A DNA stretch of 64,000 bases from Aedoeadaptatus acetigenes. GTDB lineage: Bacteria > Bacillota > Clostridia > Tissierellales > Peptoniphilaceae. Under the pieces are notes generated by a model. That model was not told the origin of the DNA. It was given only the letters and a program-made list of their open reading frames with translations, and ran no database searches. Positions 34,407 through 44,400 of the stretch are shown here, in pieces. Within the stretch, counting starts at the first letter, position 1. Every line of letters begins with the position of its first letter. The position numbers and the translations under genes were made by a program. The DNA lies in contig NZ_JAOQJD010000001.1 of the NCBI RefSeq assembly GCF_025566985.1, forward strand, positions 62,001 to 126,000, given 5' to 3'.

Positions 34407-35155
34407 TTCGTGCCCTTTCTGTATTCCGTGGAAAAGTGTTTGTCGTAGAGCTTGCTCTTTTCGTAATCCGTATCGAGAAAATCTCCGACGAGGATTTGGG
34501 CGTGTTTGTAAATGTCCCGCCCTTCCATGTCCTTTACGATGTCTTTCAATGTGGAGCGCACGACGATTTCATCGGCCCAGGTAGCCTTGTAGACCACGGC
34601 CATGGGCGTGTCGTCGGAATAGCCCTTTTTTAAATCCTCCACCAGGTCCTCCAATTGGCCGGCGGATAAAAAGATGGCCATGGATGCGCCGTGGGCCGCC
34701 AGTTTGTCGATGGACTCGCCCTCCGGCACCGGGGTGCGCCCGGCCCGGCGGGTGAGAATCACCGTTTGGCTCACGCCCGGAAGGGTAAATTCCCGCTTTA
34801 AGATTGATGCCGCCGCGGAAAAGGAACTCACCCCGGGGATAACTTCGTAATCGATGCCCCACTGATCCAGAGCATCCATTTGCTCCTGTATTGCCCCGTA
34901 AAGGGAGGGATCGCCGGTGTGGAGGCGCACCAGATTTTTGCCCGCCTCGTGACTCTTTTTCATGACGTCCAACACTTCATCCAAATGCATGGTGGCGCTG
35001 TTGTAAATCTCGGCGCCTTCTTTCGCGCACTCCATGTGGCGGGCGTCCACCAAGCTGCCGGCGTAAATAATCACGTCGGCTTCTTCCAAGAACCGCCTGC
35101 CCTTTACCGTAATTAAATCCACATCCCCCGGACCGGCGCCGACAAATGAAATCAT
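34403..35155 (-). CDS. cbiF: Cobalt-precorrin-4 C11-methyltransferase CbiF (CobM)
   Basis: SAM-dependent methyltransferase adding a methyl at C11. Signature blocks FVGAGPGDVDLITVKGRR, IYAGSLVDARHM, RLHTGDPSLYGAIQEQMD, EVIPGVSSFSAAAS and LTRRAGRTPVPEGE are all present and diagnostic of CobM/CbiF. 250 residues. It overlaps cbiT and cbiG by 4 bp each. Confidence 0.96.
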   Translation of the reverse strand: MISFVGAGPGDVDLITVKGRRFLEEADVIIYAGSLVDARHMECAKEGAEIYNSATMHLDEVLDVMKKSHEAGKNLVRLHTGDPSLYGAIQEQMDALDQWGIDYEVIPGVSSFSAAASILKREFTLPGVSQTVILTRRAGRTPVPEGESIDKLAAHGASMAIFLSAGQLEDLVEDLKKGYSDDTPMAVVYKATWADEIVVRSTLKDIVKDMEGRDIYKHAQILVGDFLDTDYEKSKLYDKHFSTEYRKGTK

Positions 35156-35703
35156 CTTTTTCTCCCCTTTAACATAAACACGCCGTTATCCGCGCGCAAC
35201 AGACCCAGTCGATCTTCCCTCGATACGGCCACATACTTCAGGCTAAAATCGTAGCCTTCTTTCTTCAAAAAAACCTTCATTGATTCGGCGTTGCTCATGG
35301 TAATGAAATTGCCGGCTATGATGCCGCCTTCATTTAGATGCTCGTGGGCATAATATAAAATGGCTTCCAACTCGCCCCTGCTGCCGCCGATAAAAATGCG
35401 GTCGTAGTTTTCATCTTTTAAACAATCCGGCGCCTTTCCCCGGATCACGTCGATTTTCACACCGAAGGCTTCGGCGTTTTTCTCGATTAAATCCACGGCC
35501 TCATCCTTCACTTCCGCAACAATGACCTCGCAGCCCAAAGCCGCCGCCGCCACGGATATGGAGCCCGTGCCCGCGCCGATGTCGAGAAAGGAAAGGCCCG
35601 GGACAATTTCCATGCCAGCCATGGTTAAAATCCGCACGTCTTCTTTGGTCATGGGCACGTCGCCGCGAATAAAATCGGAATCATTCATCCAGTTCAAGTT
35701 CAA
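35152..35703 (-). CDS. cbiT: Cobalt-precorrin-6B C15-methyltransferase (decarboxylating) CbiT
   Basis: Methylates C15 and decarboxylates the C12 acetate side chain. A class I methyltransferase fold (unlike the other corrin methyltransferases) with FLDIGAGTGSISVAAAALG as the SAM loop and IFIGGSRGELEAIL. The N-terminal DSDFIRGDVPMTKEDVR is typical of CbiT. 183 residues, encoded separately from cbiE, which overlaps it by 23 bp. Confidence 0.95.
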   Translation of the reverse strand: MNLNWMNDSDFIRGDVPMTKEDVRILTMAGMEIVPGLSFLDIGAGTGSISVAAAALGCEVIVAEVKDEAVDLIEKNAEAFGVKIDVIRGKAPDCLKDENYDRIFIGGSRGELEAILYYAHEHLNEGGIIAGNFITMSNAESMKVFLKKEGYDFSLKYVAVSREDRLGLLRADNGVFMLKGRKR

Positions 35704-36280
35704 TCACCGCCAATGCTAAATCTTCGTCTATGAAAATTTCCTCGCCGATGGGCGCGGTCACAATTTTTTCGTTCTCGTAGGAAAGATAGCTCGCGCCGTG
35801 GATCACGCCCTTCGCCCCTTTTGCCGCCAAGGCCTTCGACAGATCACTCGCCGTAAAATGTTTGTCCAAAAGCACACAGCTTAAGGGCTCCTGTAAAAGC
35901 AGATCGATCTCCGGTTCGCGGCCGTGAAAAGAGAATGCCCGCATCGTCTGCCAAGGAAGGCACAAGGCCGCAGCCGCACATTGCACGCTGCTTAAGCCGG
36001 GAATCACCTTGTCTACCTGAATGCCCTTTGCGCGAAAGGTCCCTGCCAGTCCGAAAAACAGGGGATCGCCACTCACGACCACCGCCACGTTTAAGGCGGG
36101 ATCCATATTTTCCTCCACCTCGCTCAAACGCTTTATCGCCACGATGTCCTTTCGAATGGGCGTTAGCTTTTCCGCCAGGCGCGAAAAGGCCACGACGCGA
36201 TCCGCTTCTTGAATGGCCGCCACAGCTTCGTAGGTCATTTTCTTTAAATCGCCGGGGCCGGCGCCGACTATGGTAATCAT
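35681..36280 (-). CDS. cbiE: Cobalt-precorrin-7 C5-methyltransferase CbiE
   Basis: SAM-dependent corrin methyltransferase adding the C5 methyl. N-terminal VGAGPGDLKKMTYEA and the VVSGDPLFFGLAGTF motif and PGLSSVQCAAAALCLPW region match CbiE. 199 residues, the short standalone form. It starts 8 bp after cbiD, and its end overlaps cbiT by 23 bp, so the CbiE and CbiT activities are encoded separately but translated together. Confidence 0.93.
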   Translation of the reverse strand: MITIVGAGPGDLKKMTYEAVAAIQEADRVVAFSRLAEKLTPIRKDIVAIKRLSEVEENMDPALNVAVVVSGDPLFFGLAGTFRAKGIQVDKVIPGLSSVQCAAAALCLPWQTMRAFSFHGREPEIDLLLQEPLSCVLLDKHFTASDLSKALAAKGAKGVIHGASYLSYENEKIVTAPIGEEIFIDEDLALAVIELELDE

Positions 36281-36288
36281 CGCTCCTC

Positions 36289-37335
36289 CTACATGGTGTA
36301 AATCATTGCGCGAATTTTTATGTCCTCGGTTTTTAAGTACAATGGCACCCGCTTTTCGATGCCGCGCTCCATGGCCTCCATAATGTTTTTATAGCCCAGA
36401 GCCGCGGCTTTTTTTATGGCCTGATCGGCGGTCTTTTCCTCCTCCACCGCATCCATTTCCGCCACACCGGCCCCCGCCTTGGCCATGTAATAGGCGATGG
36501 CTTCCATGCGCCCGTCGGCGACTGCCGAGTGGGTTTGGTAGATGCCGATAGAAACCTTGGCCATTTTTCCCACATGGCCCATTAAGGTAATTTCACGAAA
36601 ACCCAAATCCCGCGCGAGACACAGGGCGTCGCCGAAGTAATTGGACACCTTTACGACAGGCACATGCAGGCCCAGGGCCCCCGCCCGCTCTTCGCCGTAA
36701 TTGCCCGGCGTTAAAATCACCGCATCGGCGCCGGATTTTCTCAGCTTCTTCAGTTCCAAATCGATGGTGGCCACATAGGCGCTTTTGCTCATGGGCACCA
36801 CGAGGCCGGAGGTCCCCAAAATGGACAGGCCGCCGACGATGCCCAACCGTGGATTAAAGGTCTTCTTCGCCAATTCTTCCCCTTCGGGAATGTCGATTTT
36901 TATGGCGATGCCTTTATCCATATGCTCCTTCAGCAATTTTTCGATCTCCCGACGGGGCACGGGATTCACGGCGAGCTCCCCGGCCTTTCCCATAAGCCCG
37001 TCTTCGGTAAAGGTGCCGACGCCGACACCTCTCTCCCAAACCACATCGCCCGTGTCGGTCTTTGTTATGGTGACGAAGATTTCCATGCCGTTTGTAATGT
37101 CGGGATCGTCGCCGCTGTCTTTGATGACGCTGTAAGTGGCCGCACTCTCGCTCCGCATCTGCTCGTAGACGTCGATGGAAAGCACGTCCCCCGCCGGCAC
37201 TTTTACCTCGACAAGATGGATCGTCTCCCTCTTCTCCAGAGCCTCGATAGCCGCCTTCGCCGCCGCCACGACGCAGGTTCCGGTGGTGAAGCCCAATCGC
37301 ATGTGCTTACCGTCGACGACGGTGGTCCTCTTCAT
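36289..37335 (-). CDS. cbiD: Cobalt-precorrin-5B C1-methyltransferase CbiD
   Basis: Methylates C1 in the anaerobic pathway. The N-terminal LGFTTGTCVVAAAKAA signature, the VTITKTD and GVGVGTFTEDGL blocks, PRLGIVGGLSILGTSGLVVPMS and GHVGKMAKVSIG are all typical. 348 residues. It shares an ATGA with cbiC. The protein is characteristic of the oxygen-independent route. Confidence 0.96.
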   Translation of the reverse strand: MKRTTVVDGKHMRLGFTTGTCVVAAAKAAIEALEKRETIHLVEVKVPAGDVLSIDVYEQMRSESAATYSVIKDSGDDPDITNGMEIFVTITKTDTGDVVWERGVGVGTFTEDGLMGKAGELAVNPVPRREIEKLLKEHMDKGIAIKIDIPEGEELAKKTFNPRLGIVGGLSILGTSGLVVPMSKSAYVATIDLELKKLRKSGADAVILTPGNYGEERAGALGLHVPVVKVSNYFGDALCLARDLGFREITLMGHVGKMAKVSIGIYQTHSAVADGRMEAIAYYMAKAGAGVAEMDAVEEEKTADQAIKKAAALGYKNIMEAMERGIEKRVPLYLKTEDIKIRAMIYTM

Positions 37336-37952
37336 CGATTAAAGTCCTCGTAAAGAATGGCGTTAAAGACGGAGGCCGCCACATTGCTGCCGCCCTTGGT
37401 GCCCACGGTGCGAATGTAAGGCACGGGGTATTCGGCCACCTTTTCCTTGGACTCCGCCGCGCCGACAAAGCCCACGGGAACGGCGATAATAAATTTCGGA
37501 TGCGCCTTCTTCTCCTCCACAAGTTCCAAGAGGCGGAAGAGGGCCGTGGGGGCGTTGCCGATTATAAATCCCTCGCAGCCCATGGATACGGCTTCTTCCA
37601 TGGCTACGATGGAGCGAGTGGTCTTTCGTTCGGCGGCGATCTTTGCCACTTCATCGTCGGAGATTAGGGTGACGAGTTCCACTCCCGATGCCGCCAGGGC
37701 TTTTTTGTTGATCCCCGCCCGCACCATATTCGTGTCCGTATACACCTTGCCGCCCTTTTTTACCACGGCCCGGGCCGCCGCCATAAAACCGTCGTGAATG
37801 TCGATAATGTGGCGGTATTCCACGTCGCCGGTGGTGTGGATCATGCGGCGCACTACGGGCAGCTCCTCGGCCTTAAATTCCACATCGTCTAAGTATTTGT
37901 CGATGATGTCCATGGAGGTATTTTCAATGGCCATGGGCTTTTTTTCATACAT
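37332..37952 (-). CDS. cbiC: Cobalt-precorrin-8 methylmutase CbiC
   Basis: Moves the C11 methyl group to C12 to give cobyrinate. The conserved RMIHTTGDVEYRH block (with the catalytic His), VYTDTNMVRAGIN, IVAMEEAVSMGCEGFIIGNAPTAL (in pieces) and PVGFVGAAESKE are complete. The ATG at 37952 (206 residues) is preceded by AAAGGAG; an upstream TTG at 37970 would swallow this site. It overlaps cobD by 8 bp and cbiD by 4 bp. Confidence 0.95.
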   Translation of the reverse strand: MYEKKPMAIENTSMDIIDKYLDDVEFKAEELPVVRRMIHTTGDVEYRHIIDIHDGFMAAARAVVKKGGKVYTDTNMVRAGINKKALAASGVELVTLISDDEVAKIAAERKTTRSIVAMEEAVSMGCEGFIIGNAPTALFRLLELVEEKKAHPKFIIAVPVGFVGAAESKEKVAEYPVPYIRTVGTKGGSNVAASVFNAILYEDFNR

Positions 37953-38997
37953 GGGACCGGCTCCTTTCAAATTGTGTCCACAGTTCTCGAAACCGCGCGT
38001 TTTCTTTTTCGCCGCGAACGGCCATGCGAAAGTAATAGCCTTTTAAGGGCGCTTCCGAAAAGGTTCTGAGCAAAATGCCTCCCCTTAAAAAGAAATCGAA
38101 ACAGGCCTCCACATCACCGCTTTTAAGGCGTACCAAAAGAAAATTCGCTTCCCCTGCAAGGGCCTCGGCGATTTCCGATTCTTCGAAGAGGGCCATAAGC
38201 TTCGCACGCTCCGCCGCGATAAATTTGCGGGACTTCGCCATGTACTCGTCGCAATCCTTTAAGCGCAGGCCGCAGGCTTCCGCCACGGCATTTACCGTCC
38301 AAGGCAACTGCCGCGCTAAAAAGCGGTCCCGAATGCCGTCGTTCATCACCGCCCAGCCCAGGCGCAATCCGGGAAGGGCGTGGCTCTTTGTGGCGGCTCG
38401 TACGGTGATCTGTTTCCGGCAAGAAAGCCCCGCCTTCTGCCCTTCTTCCCCGCCCTTTACGAAGGGAAGAAAGGTCTCATCGGCGAGGAAATACCCGCCG
38501 CGGGCGACGACCCCTTCATAAATTTCCGCCACCTCATCGCCGGAGAGGGTATAGCCCGTGGGATTATGGGGATTGGTAATGATCGTGAGGGCCCCATCCG
38601 GCATGTGGGCGATAAAATCATCCACATCCAGCCGAAAGGGATGGACCATGGGGTAGGTGGTGATTTCTCTTCCCAGATCCTTCGCAATACTTTCGTATTC
38701 GCCGAAGGCCGGTATGGGCAGATAGATTTTTTCGAAGAGAGAAATGCAGATGGCGATGATTTCCATGGCGCCGTTTCCCACGACGAGGCGATTTGCCGCC
38801 ACGCCCATCCAATCGCCTAAAGCCCGCCGCAGATCCCGGTAAAAGCGATCCGGATAGCGTTCGGCGCCTTCGAGCCCCCGGGCCATGGCTTCCTTTAAAA
38901 CTTCAGGTGCGCCCAGAGGATTGATATTGGCGCTAAAATCTGCTAAAGGATGCGCACTCTTCCCCTCGTATGTTTTTGTATCGCCGCCATGTTCCAA
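37945..38997 (-). CDS. cobD: PLP-dependent threonine-phosphate decarboxylase CobD-like
   Basis: Fold-type I aminotransferase-like enzyme making (R)-1-amino-2-propanol phosphate, the linker of the nucleotide loop. The start MEHGGDTKTY and FSANINPLGAP are typical of CobD/CobC aminotransferase-type decarboxylases; the PLP lysine lies in TKSHALPGLRLGWA. 350 residues. Context among cobalamin genes favours the decarboxylase over histidinol-phosphate aminotransferase. Its first 55 bases overlap the end of cbiL. Confidence 0.9.
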   Translation of the reverse strand: MEHGGDTKTYEGKSAHPLADFSANINPLGAPEVLKEAMARGLEGAERYPDRFYRDLRRALGDWMGVAANRLVVGNGAMEIIAICISLFEKIYLPIPAFGEYESIAKDLGREITTYPMVHPFRLDVDDFIAHMPDGALTIITNPHNPTGYTLSGDEVAEIYEGVVARGGYFLADETFLPFVKGGEEGQKAGLSCRKQITVRAATKSHALPGLRLGWAVMNDGIRDRFLARQLPWTVNAVAEACGLRLKDCDEYMAKSRKFIAAERAKLMALFEESEIAEALAGEANFLLVRLKSGDVEACFDFFLRGGILLRTFSEAPLKGYYFRMAVRGEKENARFRELWTQFERSRSHV

Positions 38998-39644
38998 GGC
39001 CGTCTCCTTCCAATAATCAAGCTCATGTACTGCTTCCGCCCGGCGAAGCGCGCGGAATCCGCCGATGCCACCCAGCGCTCCGTTTCAATTTCCTCGAGAT
39101 AAAGCAGGTGATACCCCGCCGCCTGCAAACGGGCGGCGCTCTCCTCGGCTCGGGTGGTCTTTAGAAGGGCGATGGTATCCACCGCTGGAATGGCCTCGTC
39201 TAAATGATCCGTCAAAAGAAAGGATTCGCCCTTTTTCGTCAGGCTTTCCACCACGCCGTTGATCCCCGCGAGAAAAGCGGGGATGCCCGGCACCAATTCT
39301 GTTTCGAAATCCGTCGCATCCCCGGCCGCCAGCACTTCGATTAAGGTGGCGTAAATGGTGCCGTCGCCTAAGGTCAAGAGGCAAGTCAGCTCCCCCGCCT
39401 TCGTCGCCTCGTCGATGGCATCAAAGGCTTTTTTGTAGTGGGCGGTCGTGACTTCGGTCATTGGGAAATCGAGAAAGATCACCTTCTCGTCATCCACAAA
39501 CTCTTTCACCCCATCGTAAGCCCGAGATTTTCCCCTATTTATGGGAATAAAAATGTGATCCGCTTCCTGTAAATAACGCAGAGCGCGAAGTGTTAAAAGA
39601 TCCGCCGCGCCGGGGCCCACGCCGATGCCCACTAATTTTCGCAT
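38943..39644 (-). CDS. cbiL: Cobalt-factor II C20-methyltransferase CbiL (CobI)
   Basis: SAM-dependent methyltransferase adding the C20 methyl at the start of the corrin-specific branch. LVGIGVGPGAADLLTLRAL, FPMTE, LLTLGDGTIYATLIEV and ELVPGIPAFLAGING match CbiL. The start at 39644 (233 residues) fits the family. The 3' end overlaps cobD by 55 bp, unusually long for this operon, and gives a basic C-terminal tail (about 18 residues) that reads through the cobD start. Confidence 0.92.
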   Translation of the reverse strand: MRKLVGIGVGPGAADLLTLRALRYLQEADHIFIPINRGKSRAYDGVKEFVDDEKVIFLDFPMTEVTTAHYKKAFDAIDEATKAGELTCLLTLGDGTIYATLIEVLAAGDATDFETELVPGIPAFLAGINGVVESLTKKGESFLLTDHLDEAIPAVDTIALLKTTRAEESAARLQAAGYHLLYLEEIETERWVASADSARFAGRKQYMSLIIGRRRPWNMAAIQKHTRGRVRIL

Positions 39645-40387
39645 GGCTTTTTCTCCAAATGGGCGTGAAGTTTCTCCACATAAATGGCCCGCACGAAATC
39701 CCAACTGCCCATGCCGCCGGCCACCGGCGTAACGGAAATCCCCGCGACTTCGAAGCGGTTCTTTACGGAATCGTCGTCGCCGAAAATATCGTTTTTCGCG
39801 TGATCCCCGGCGAGAAGAAGGAGAGGCGCCAGTTGAATGTCTTTGTATCCCATTTCCTTCATAAAAGAAAGAGGCAGCCGGTCGTCGACGGATCCTTCGA
39901 TGGTAGAGACCCGGTGGGGCAGATTTTTTTCCTCAAACAATCGGTTTAATTCGTCGTAATCTTTGTCCGCCGCGGTGGGGCTACCGTGGCCCACAAACAC
40001 CGTGGGCGCCTCGAACCTGTGGCCCACGTCATCGACAAAGCGCAGCAAATCTTTTTCGTCGTGAAAGAGGGCTTCCCCCACCTTCACGCCACGGCTTTTT
40101 AACCGCGCAAGCTTGTCGTATTCAACGCCCTCGATTATGTGAAGGGGCTGAATAAAAATCTCTTCCGCATCGACTCCCTCATTTAAAAAACTTTCCACGG
40201 CCTCCACTTCGTTTTCGTAGCGAATGCCCGTCTTTTTTTCGTAGCGGTCGATGACCATGCGGGAAGTAAAGGCCACGCGCACGGGCACCTCGACCAACGC
40301 TTTTAAGTCCCGAACCACGGGATCCAAATCCCGGCGAAGGGCGTCTTCGTGGGTGGAGCCGAAGGTGGCGATAATCAATGCTTTCAT
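39632..40387 (-). CDS. cbiK: Anaerobic sirohydrochlorin cobaltochelatase CbiK
   Basis: Inserts Co2+ into sirohydrochlorin, the committed step of the early-cobalt route. N-terminal ALIIATFGSTHEDALRRDL, the metal-binding His in HIIEGVEYDKL, FVGHGSPTAADKDYDELN, and a third conserved block YKDIQLAPLLLLAGDHAKND are as in CbiK. 251 residues; the start at 40387 is preceded by AGGAGAGATT. It starts 8 bp after cbiB. Confidence 0.95.
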   Translation of the reverse strand: MKALIIATFGSTHEDALRRDLDPVVRDLKALVEVPVRVAFTSRMVIDRYEKKTGIRYENEVEAVESFLNEGVDAEEIFIQPLHIIEGVEYDKLARLKSRGVKVGEALFHDEKDLLRFVDDVGHRFEAPTVFVGHGSPTAADKDYDELNRLFEEKNLPHRVSTIEGSVDDRLPLSFMKEMGYKDIQLAPLLLLAGDHAKNDIFGDDDSVKNRFEVAGISVTPVAGGMGSWDFVRAIYVEKLHAHLEKKPCEN

Positions 40388-40395
40388 AATCTCTC

Positions 40396-41313
40396 CTAAA
40401 TCAAAAAATAAATTGCGGCGTAAATAAGCAGGTACAAGATCGTGCTGCGCCACATGAGTTTCGTGGCACCGTCGATGGCATCGGGCCCTACGGGATTGAT
40501 GGCTCGGCCGATGGTGGGCTTATACACATATTCGCCGAAATAGTCGTGGCCGCCGCCGAGCTCGATTCCCAATGCACCTGCCGCCGCTGCCTCGCACCAG
40601 CCTGCATTGGGGCTTAAATGAGCGCCGTGAAATTCTTTTACCGTAAGAAGTGCGCGCCTCATAAGGGAGGCGGAGCCCGCCGAAAAACACATGAGAAGGG
40701 CCGTGAGGCGAGCGGGAATTAAATTTGCCAAATCGTCCAGCTTCGCCGCCCCGTAGCCCGCCAACCGATAGGTTTCGTTGCGATAGCCCACCATGGAATC
40801 CATGGTGTTCACCATTTTATAGGCCATGGCGCCGGCGGGACCGAAGAGCGCGGCGTAAAACAAGGGCGCGACAATGCCGTCGGATGTGTTTTCCGCCACG
40901 GTCTCCACAGTGGCCTTCACGATCGCCTCTTCATCTAAAGGCGCCGTGTCCCTTCCCACGATTCGAGACAGCTGCTTTCTTCCCTTTTCCACGGACAGGG
41001 CCAAGGCCTTTTTCACGCCGTGGGCTTCCTTGTGCAAAGTCTTTGCCGCCAATGCCGTGTAGAGAAGGTAGACGGACAGGACGGTTTTCGCGGGCCCGCT
41101 GAATAAACTCAAAAGCCCGCGAATCAAAAGATACATCGCCGCCGTATTCACCAGGGCACAGGCGATGCCCAGGGGCTTCTTCCACCCATCCCGCGCCTTT
41201 AAAATCAGTTTGTATTCTGCTGCGATGATCTTTCCCATGCCTACCACGGGATGAGGCAGCCAATCCGGGTCGGCAAAGAGAAAATCCAAGACAAATGCGA
41301 TCACAAGTTCCAT
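40396..41313 (-). CDS. cbiB: Adenosylcobinamide-phosphate synthase CbiB
   Basis: Membrane protein that amidates adenosylcobyric acid with aminopropanol (phosphate). FADPDWLPHPVVGMGKII at the N-terminus, the AxxVETVAENTSDGIVAPLFYA block and NTMDSMVGYRN are diagnostic. About five membrane segments in 305 residues. First gene of the cobalamin operon, divergent from the pyruvate carboxylase gene, with only 143 bp between them and no room for a full cobalamin riboswitch. Confidence 0.95.
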   Translation of the reverse strand: MELVIAFVLDFLFADPDWLPHPVVGMGKIIAAEYKLILKARDGWKKPLGIACALVNTAAMYLLIRGLLSLFSGPAKTVLSVYLLYTALAAKTLHKEAHGVKKALALSVEKGRKQLSRIVGRDTAPLDEEAIVKATVETVAENTSDGIVAPLFYAALFGPAGAMAYKMVNTMDSMVGYRNETYRLAGYGAAKLDDLANLIPARLTALLMCFSAGSASLMRRALLTVKEFHGAHLSPNAGWCEAAAAGALGIELGGGHDYFGEYVYKPTIGRAINPVGPDAIDGATKLMWRSTILYLLIYAAIYFLI

Positions 41314-41333
41314 GGTCCGTCCTTTCTGTTTTC

Positions 41334-41362
41334 AGTTTATCATGGCCGCCCATGCGAAACAA
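41334..41362 (-). promoter_or_regulatory. Candidate promoter of the cobalamin operon
   Basis: On the minus strand TTGTTT (41357-41362) and TAAACT (41334-41339) are 17 bp apart, about 20 bases upstream of cbiB. Matches are moderate. No conserved B12-box or cobalamin riboswitch elements are seen between this and the start. Confidence 0.45.
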
Positions 41363-41423
41363 TAGAACGGAAAGAAGTCCCGTAAAAACCTGTTTCTTCA
41401 TGGATTTCCCTTGACTAAAGCGG

Positions 41424-41429
41424 TATAAT
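41424..41429 (+). promoter_or_regulatory. -10 element of pyruvate carboxylase gene
   Basis: TATAAT 27 bases before the ATG and followed by ACAAGGAGGTCATT as the ribosome site. TTGACT lies only 7 bp upstream, too close to be its -35; no good -35 at 17 bp is seen. Confidence 0.5.
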
Positions 41430-41456
41430 AGAGCCATTAATTACAAGGAGGTCATT

Positions 41457-44400
41457 ATGGAGAAAAGAAAATTTAAGCGCATTCTCGTCGCCAACCGCGG
41501 CGAAATCGCCATCCGTATTTTCCGAGCTTGTCGTGAACTCGGCATACGGTCCGTTGCTATATATTCAAAAGAAGACAGCCTTTCCCTGTTCCGAACAAAG
41601 GCCGACGAATCCTACGAAATCGGCAAGGGCAAAAATCCCGTGGATGCCTATTTGGATATTGACGAAATCATTCATCTCGCCAAAAACAAAGGCGTGGACG
41701 CCATTCACCCGGGCTACGGCTTTTTGGCTGAAAACCCCGACTTCGCCCAAAAGTGTGAAGAAGCGGGCATCGCCTTTATCGGCCCGAGAGCGGAAACCAT
41801 GCGTCAATTAGGGGACAAGATTTCCTCGAAAATCATCGCCAGAGAAGCCGGCGTACAAACCATTCCCGGCGTGGACGATGCCATTCATTCCGACGAAGAG
41901 GCATTGAAATTTGCCGAAGAAGCGGGCTATCCCGTCATGATTAAGGCGGCAGCCGGCGGCGGCGGTCGCGGCATGCGCGTGGTCAACAGCAAGGAAGAGC
42001 TTTTGGATCAATTCCACTCCGCCAAGAGCGAAGCGAAAAAAGCCTTCGGCAACGACTCCATGTTTATCGAAAAATACCTGGACCGCCCGAAACACATCGA
42101 AGTCCAAGTTTTAGGCGACGTCTACGGCAATGTGGTTCACCTCTTTGAACGGGACTGCTCCATTCAACGGCGCCACCAAAAGGTCATCGAATTTACGCCG
42201 GCCTTCTCCATTCCCGATCAACTGCGCCAAGACATTTGCAACGACGCATTGAAGATCACGAAAAATTTGGGCTACCGCTCCGCCGGTACCGTGGAATTTC
42301 TCGTGGACAGCGCCGGCAACCACTACTTCATCGAGGTCAATCCCCGTATTCAAGTAGAACACACGGTTACCGAAATGGTGACGGGCATCGACATTATTCA
42401 AGCCCAAATCCAAATCGCACAAGGCTACGCCCTTTCCGATGCGCCCATCGACATTCCGTCCCAAGAAAGCATCGAACGCCGCGGCTTCTCCATCCAGTGC
42501 CGCGTCACCACCGAAGACCCGCTGAACAACTTTGCACCGGACACGGGACAAATTACCTTGTACCGCTCCTCCTCCGGCTTCGGCGTGCGCTTAGACGGCG
42601 GCAACGGCTTCCAAGGCGCCGTCATCAGCCCCTACTACGATTCCCTCCTGGTAAAGGTCATTACCCAAGGCCGCACCTGGGAAGACACGGTCAATAAATC
42701 CATTCGTTCCCTGCGGGAATTGAAAGTCGGCGGCGTAAAAACCAATCTCGGCTTCTTGCTCAATGTATTGAATACGAAGGAATTTAAAGAAGGCACCTGC
42801 GACACGGGCTTTATCGCCGAACACCCTGAGCTCTTCGACATTAACACGTCCACGGACAAAGAGCTCCGCGTCATGGAACACATCGGAAACATCGTGGTCA
42901 ACGAAAATTCCGATGCGAAAAAAACCTTCGACGTGCCGGTGGTTCCCCCCTTCAAGGAAGAAAGCTACAAAGGCTCCAAGCAAATCTTCGACGAATTAGG
43001 CGCCAAGAAGCTTTCCCAATGGATTTTGGATCAAGACCGCCTACTCTTAACGGACACCACCATGCGAGACGCCCACCAATCCTTAATGGCGACCCGTATG
43101 CGCACCATCGACCTTTTGAAGGTCGCCAAGTCCATGAACTACAACATCAAAGAAATCTTCAGTATGGAAATGTGGGGCGGGGCTACCTTCGACGTCGCCT
43201 ATCGTTTCCTCCACGAAGATCCCTGGGAACGGCTGGATCTCTTGAGAGCTGCCATGCCCAATCTCTTAATGCAAATGTTGGTTCGCGGCAACAACACCGT
43301 GGGCTACAAAAACTATCCGGACAATGTGGTCAAGAAATTCATTAAAGAATCGGCGGAAGGCGGCATCGACCTGTTCCGCATTTTCGACTCCCTGAACTGG
43401 ATCGAAGGCATGCGCCTGGCCATTGAAGAAACCATCGCCAACGGCAAAATCGCCGAAGGTACCATGTGCTACACCGGCGATATCTTAGACGAAAGCCGCG
43501 ACAAGTACACCCTGGAATACTACGTCAATCTCGCAAAACAACTGGAAGATGTGGGCTGCCACATTATCGGCATTAAGGACATGAGCGGCCTCTTGAAGCC
43601 CTACGCCGCCGGCAAATTGGTCCGCGCGCTGAAAAACGAAGTGTCCATCCCCATCCATCTCCACACCCACGACACCACCGGAAACGGCGTCGCCACCGTC
43701 TTAATGGCGGCTGAAGCCGGCGTAGACATCGCCGATACGGCCATTAACTCCATGAGCGGGCTCACCTCGCAACCGGCCCTGAACTCCGTCGTGGCCGCAC
43801 TGGAAAACACCTCCAGAAGCACGGGCATCGACCTGGATGCCATCGACCGCATTTCCGCCTACTGGGCTGCGGTTCGTCCCGTTTACGAACAATTCGAGTC
43901 GGATCTCAAGAGCGGTACCACGGAAATCTACAAATACGAAATTCCCGGCGGCCAATACTCCAACTTGAAACCCCAAGTCGAAAGCTTCGGCCTGGGCCAC
44001 AAGTTCAAGGAAGTGAAGGAGATGTACAAAGACGTCAACCAAATGGTCGGCGACATCATCAAGGTTACGCCGTCTTCGAAAATGGTCGGTGACATGTCCA
44101 TCTTCATGGTTCAAAACGAATTGACCCCTGAAAATATTTACGAAAAAGGCGCCAATCTGGACTACCCGGATTCCGTCGTCACCTACTTTAAGGGCATGAT
44201 GGGCCAACCTTACGGCGGCTTCCCGGAAAAATTGCAAAAAATCGTCTTAAAAGACGAAAAACCCATTACCGTTCGTCCGGGCAAACTCTTGGATCCCGAG
44301 GATTACGAAGCGGACAAGGCCCACTTAAAAGAAATTATGGGCCACGAACCCACGGAACGCGACGTTACCAGCTACTCCCTCTACCCCAAGGTCTTTGACG

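Noticed and set aside
41411..41429. TTGACT with TATAAT as a full pyc promoter
   Set aside because: The two hexamers are only 7 bp apart, so TTGACT cannot be the -35 for this -10; only the -10 is kept.
41314..41456. Cobalamin riboswitch before cbiB
   Set aside because: The gap to the divergent pyc gene is only 143 bp and shows no B12-box or multi-helix fold.
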